Part shown: positions 59,915-64,000 of the stretch, in pieces
Position numbering within the stretch: the first letter of the stretch is position 1
How the letters are laid out: each line of letters starts with the position of its first letter
Assembly: GCA_028622995.1 (NCBI GenBank)
Contig: JAJQJQ010000032.1
Coordinates: 310,001 to 374,000 of the forward strand
Length of the DNA stretch: 64,000 nt
Reading direction: 5' to 3'
Source: Panagrolaimus kolymaensis
Taxonomy: Eukaryota; Nematoda; Chromadorea; Rhabditida; Panagrolaimidae
Notes under the pieces: generated by a model
Databases searched by the model: none
Seen by the model: the letters and a program-made list of their open reading frames with translations, nothing else
Told to the model about the DNA's origin: nothing
Program-made: the position numbers and the translations under genes

Positions 59915-62133
59915 ATGGTTTATCTGCCTTCTCTTCCACCGTTTTCGTTAAGCAAAATTGCGAATCATCATGCTTATTGTCAAATGCCGCCTCCGTTATA
60001 TGAAACTACTTTTAGTATTGGAAACTTCCATGGATTCACATCTCCTCAATATTGTTATTATGATGCGCCAAAGAATCTTTGCCAAACATTGTCTAAAGAA
60101 AAAATGGAAAAAGTTCAAAAAGGTGAGGTGCCTTTTATGAAGCTTACTCAATCTATGTTAAATGCTTATTACCTTGAAGCCTATACTTCATCATTGTCAT
60201 TGAATGAAGACAAGGTTCAAGGCTGTGTTGATGCTTCGGTTGAAAATGATTGTCTTGGTGCTGCTTATAATGACTTCTTGAATAATGGTTCCGTCGTAAG
60301 CTGTTCTTCTTTTTCTGATGATGGTGCTTCCTCTGCTTTTGGAGACGATGAAGACGATATTTTTACTGCAACCGAAGAAACTATCAGCCCATCATGTTCT
60401 CGATCGAGTACACCTGATTTCTTTCCTTTTGTATCTTCAATGAAACCATCAGAATTTCCACCGTTACACGAAGTCTTACCAGCGTCCGAAACGGGATCTA
60501 GCGAAGATTCAACATCAAAACCACTATCTAAATACGCGAGACGTGCTTTTAATAAAAAGACCAAATGGAGGGTCATCTCCAATGGAGCTTTGTCTGAAGG
60601 TTAGTAGTAAAGATTTTGATATTTTCTTTTGAATTTACTGTGCATTATGTTATTTATTACTTATTTGTTATTTTTAGGTGAAAGTGGTTATCAAAGTGAA
60701 ATCTCTATTCAATATGCAACTGCTTATGGTGAAAATCAATATCGTCTTAAAGATTCCAATGGTTTGTTAACTTTTTTTTTCATTTGTCAGAATCCATTCC
60801 TTTTTCAGTCCATCGTAACAATAGTGCTCTTGTTGTAAAGGATTCTAAATTTTCTTTGAAAAGTGTTCTTGATAGTTCAACTTCAGGCACCACTGCTAAT
60901 GAATCTCTTCGACTTTCTGAAGGTATATCACGTATGGACTTATTATCAGAACACATATGCGCATACTATGAAAAAGTTACTCAAACTGAAAAGAATTTGT
61001 TGAAAAAGCTTCGACTTCGTGATATCCTGTTTAATGCAATAGTCGATCGCTTTTATAATTGTGGCCTTTATGTTTGCCTTTATGTCGTTGGATCATCTTT
61101 AAATGGGTTTGGTAATGAAAGTTCTGACATGGATTTATGTTTGGTAATTACAAATGAAGATGTAATGTTTGTTAATTAAACTAAATATTATTTAATTTTT
61201 GTTTTTTAGCTGATTCCACGAACTGAAGCTTTAAATGTTTTGATGATGGTTGAAGAGACTCTTTCTTCGTTATCCATCATTCAAAAACAAAAACTTATTA
61301 AAGCAAAAGTTCCTATTTTAAGAATCAAATTTAATGGACCTTTTTCAAATATTATCGTCGATTTGAATGCAAATAATGTTGTCGCTATTAAGAATACTCA
61401 TCTTTTATGCCATTATGCGTTTTGTAAGTTTATTTCTTTTATATTCATTCTCTAACTTATTTGTTTTTTAGTTGATTGGCGAATACGACCTTTAGTTGCT
61501 ATTGTTAAAGAATGGGCTAAACGAGGTAATATCAATGATGCATCGCGTTCTTCATTTACGTCTTATTCGCTTGTTTTGATGGTTATTTATTATCTTCAAG
61601 TTGGTGTGAAAGTTCCTGTATTGCCATCGTTACAACAAATGTATCCACGAAGATTTAATGCGAAAAATGATTTTCAAACTCTCGATGTTTCTCGTCCTCT
61701 CGATAATGTTCCAGCTTCAAGCAACTTCATACCCAATAATGATAGCTCTCTTGGTGAACTTCTTATTGGCTTCTTTCATTTTTATGCTCACGTTTATAAG
61801 TTAGTATTTTGGTTGACTTTTTTCTTTTCTTACGACTTTGTTTTTAGTTATGAGGAAAATGCCATAAGTATTCGACTCGGCCGCCCGACAGGTCGTCATG
61901 AAATTATTATGAATGTTCATCATTGGTCTCCTGTATGCATCGAAGAGCCATTTACTCATTTGAATACAGCTCATTCCATTTACGATGAACGTGTTTTTGA
62001 AGCTATCAAAATCAAGTTTCGTGAAGCGTACAAAGTTCTCGAAAACACTTCTGATTTAACTAAGCTATTGGATGCTCATCCTTCTCCTGTTTCCACATTG
62101 CATCCTGAATTCAACCGACAATCTTCTGGATGA
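59915..62133 (+). CDS. gld-2-like: GLD-2-type cytoplasmic poly(A) polymerase / terminal nucleotidyltransferase, copy 2 (649 aa)
   Basis: Six exons: 59915-60599, 60678-60761, 60809-61161, 61210-61423, 61472-61799 and 61848-62133. The catalytic site is intact: VVGSSLNGFGNESSDMDL near residue 351 and the third Asp in IIVDLNANN. The PAP-associated domain is complete (IKEWAKR-type VKEWAKRGN, GELLIGFFHFYAHVYNYEEN). Exons of 84, 214 and 328 bp match copy 1 exactly in length and phase, so the pair arose by tandem duplication. The first exon (228 codons; Tyr/Pro-rich start, then Ser/Asp/Glu-rich with a basic KYARRAFNKKTKWR end) has no partner in copy 1 and probably binds regulators, as GLD-2 N-termini do. 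Germline mRNA tailing is the likely role by family. Confidence 0.88.
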
Positions 62134-62567
62134 TCTCTGTATTGTAATTTCCATTTGTTCTTATGCTGCCATGATCGTTACCGATTTATTATCTTTGCAA
62201 TTTTGTAAAGTTTAAAATTTTTTACATTTATTGTACCTTTAATTATGTGAAACGTTTTTTATTATTTTTTTGTTATTGTTGAAAAATAAATTATTAAAAT
62301 ACGTTTTTGGAGATCTTGAGTTTTTCTTATTTGTATTTTTCCTTGTTGGCTTAATGGAAAATTCAATAAAAGATCAACGTTGCTTCTAATCAATAATAAT
62401 ATTAGATTAAAGTACATTAAAAAAATCTCGTTGTAATCTATTGTAAACTGGATGGAATCTAAATTAAGAATTCAAATTATCAGAATAAAAAGCCCAATCG
62501 TTTTCTTTATTACTTTAAATTTTTTGGATCTTTGTAAACACATGCATGCATGAGACTTTATTAGTAA
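62134..62567. other. 3' flank of GLD-2-like copy 2
   Basis: AT-rich with an AATAAA near 62286. No gene is seen. Confidence 0.45.
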
Positions 62568-62735
62568 TATGGTTATGATGATAAAAGTTCAGTTGAACTA
62601 AAAGCAACTTGGATTAAAAGAAATGGATTTGGTGGAACTTTTTCGTGGACTCTCGATATGGAGGATTTTAATGGTCAATGTTCTGAAGATGAAAAGTTTA
62701 TCCTTCATAATACAATTAAAGATATCCTTGGATGA
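62568..62735 (+). pseudogene. Fragment of a GH18 chitinase-like gene (last exon)
   Basis: Fifty-five codons encode YGYDDKSSVELKATWIKRNG, then FGGTFSWTLDMEDFNG and a C-terminal stop. This is the final part of the GH18 barrel (family pattern GYDD-x-x-S-x-x-K-x-x-W-x-K-x-x-x-GGxxxWxxDxDDF-x-G). The catalytic DxxDxDxE strand and all earlier exons are absent. An in-frame TAA at 62565-62567 directly precedes the fragment, next to a ttattag that would otherwise be the acceptor. Most likely a relic of a duplicated or lost chitinase gene. Confidence 0.6.
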
Positions 62736-62852
62736 AGAAGGCAAAGCTCAACAATGAAAACATTTTTTGTACCAAAAGCTTGGTTTTTGTAATTTTAAAA
62801 GCTTTTATTAAAAAATTTTGCACATAATTATAAAATTAAGTTATTCAAAACA

Positions 62853-63886
62853 TTAACTTTTATTATTAGATTGTGACATCATTCCATTTGATATAGCTTT
62901 CACTCGAATTTTAACTAATGGAAATTTAAAACGAAAAAAACAATCCAAATTATAAAATTTTATAAAACTTTTTCTAAATGCAGAATGAACAATAAAAATG
63001 ATAATTAAATTTGAATATCGTTGAATAATATAAAATACAAAACCAATATTATAAAATATTGTGTAATTAATATCGTTATATGGAAATCGAATAGAATATG
63101 AAGAAAACATATAATATATTATTTGACAAATTCCACAAATCAAAGATTGATAAACAAGTTGTCGCTCTGTTTTAGCTTTGTATGTTTGAGTGAAAGTTTT
63201 ACTTCGAGCTTTTAAAACTCCATAAATTACGAAAAATAAAGCAAAAGAATTAAGGATTATATTTAAAATTGCTGCTTGGAAATAGCATAAAACTCGATAT
63301 GAAAAGCATTCATCATTGAAAAGATTAAGTTTGCAATAAAAATCAAAAAGATTGTAACAATTTGGAAAAAATGGAAAGATTAGAATTAAAAAGATGAGAA
63401 GCTTTGAACGCTTGTTCCAAATCTGAAAATAAAAGAGGGAATCTTAAACGATGTTTGATGAATTTTAGAAAGTTTTAAAAAAAATTATTCCATTTTCTCT
63501 TGTTATAGTTACCAAAATTTTTAGTTTATTGGAAAATCGCAACAAACCTTTTTATAATGAAGTGGAAAAGCCAATGCGGTGCATCGATTTAAGCCCAACA
63601 AAAAATTACAAAATCCATAAAGAAATAATCCATACCATTCTTGAATGGCAGTAATATATACGATGGCAATATATTTATGTCCACCCATATCATGAATAAA
63701 CCAAAACAAACAAATCACAAATGAAATACAATAATCAACATTGAGAATTAAATAAAAAGAAGTTTTAAAATCGGATTTTTGTTTAAAAGCTTGGAAAATA
63801 AAAAATATTATAACTAATACCTCAAAAATTGAACAAACATAATAACAAATTTCAATGCACCATGTTATTGAATCGTATGAAATCAT
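62853..63886 (-). CDS. Seven-transmembrane chemoreceptor, Srg/Srv-like (302 aa)
   Basis: Two minus exons: 63886-63548 and 63422-62853. Seven hydrophobic helices can be counted (for example VCSIFEVLVIIFFIFQAF; ILNVDYCISFVICLFWFIHD; LYGFCNFLLGLNRCTALAFP; LLIFLILIFPFFPNCY; ILNIILNSFALFFVIYGVL; LICGICQIIYYMF; NLIIIFIVHSAFRKSF). The LNRCTALAFPLHY segment after helix 3 is the nematode serpentine-receptor signature of the Srg superfamily (srg/srv/sru). These receptors sit on sensory cilia and detect small molecules. The length is typical. Which subfamily it belongs to is uncertain. Confidence 0.85.
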
Positions 63887-64000
63887 TGTTTTTGGGCAAG
63901 ATTGAATGGATAAAAGTTTCTTGAAGAAATTTAATTTTTTAACTAAAAAAGAATAATTTTAAGAAAGTACGTACAAAAAAAAGTGAGAGATGATAAACTA

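Overview
This window is nuclear DNA of a nematode. It is strongly AT-rich. Most introns are about 45-60 bp, open with gtaagt or gtgagt and close with a T-run plus ttttag or tttcag. Several start codons lie just after such an acceptor, as expected for spliced-leader trans-splicing. The gene content is also nematode-like: a bli-4-like convertase, a MEC-8-like protein, a KLP-18-like kinesin, LIN-53, a GLD-2-type polymerase pair, a short metallothionein and a 7TM chemoreceptor. I see no bacterial, viral or transposon genes, no tRNA or rRNA genes and no CRISPR array. The species cannot be named from this sequence alone. All exon structures were read by eye from reading frame, splice consensus and family resemblance.

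Left part (1-13 kb). The window opens inside the 3' end of a kexin/furin-type convertase gene with three mutually compatible terminal exons (238-3258). A small protein built from duplicated exons follows (3960-4728). Next is an interleaved cluster: a minus-strand ABHD18-like hydrolase (5027-8309) carries a complete plus-strand PCID2 gene in one intron, and its first codons overlap the first codons of a plus-strand Maf pyrophosphatase gene (8284-9425). A full MSK/RSKN-2 dual kinase lies on the minus strand (9775-13053).

Middle part (13-36 kb). A 4.5-kb gene-poor, A-rich block precedes a kinesin-12 gene (18726-21083) and a Tudor-domain gene (21952-23754). These two share a 35-bp identical upstream element. 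A 7.8-kb T-rich block then leads to a MEC-8-like two-RRM protein (31607-33139). An F-box-like gene follows at 35037-36111.

Right part (36-64 kb). In order: a fragment of prolyl-tRNA synthetase, a lysine-rich unknown protein, PABPN1, an EEF1AKMT4-like methyltransferase, an MPP-type MAGUK, a secreted Cys-rich protein, LIN-53/RBBP4, a PAN-domain protein, a tyrosine phosphatase, a 40-residue metallothionein with a compact promoter, and a fatty-acid-binding protein. A tandem pair of GLD-2-like nucleotidyltransferase genes follows (55493-57345 and 59915-62133), then a chitinase fragment and a chemoreceptor.

The genes do not form a single pathway. Several (kinesin-12, Tudor, the GLD-2 pair, LIN-53) belong to families that act in germline or early embryo. 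The most notable structures are the shared kinesin/Tudor promoter element, the duplicated-exon gene whose introns are better conserved than its exons, the overlapping ABHD18/Maf starts, the tandem GLD-2 pair with relic exons between the copies, and the unannotated metallothionein promoter.
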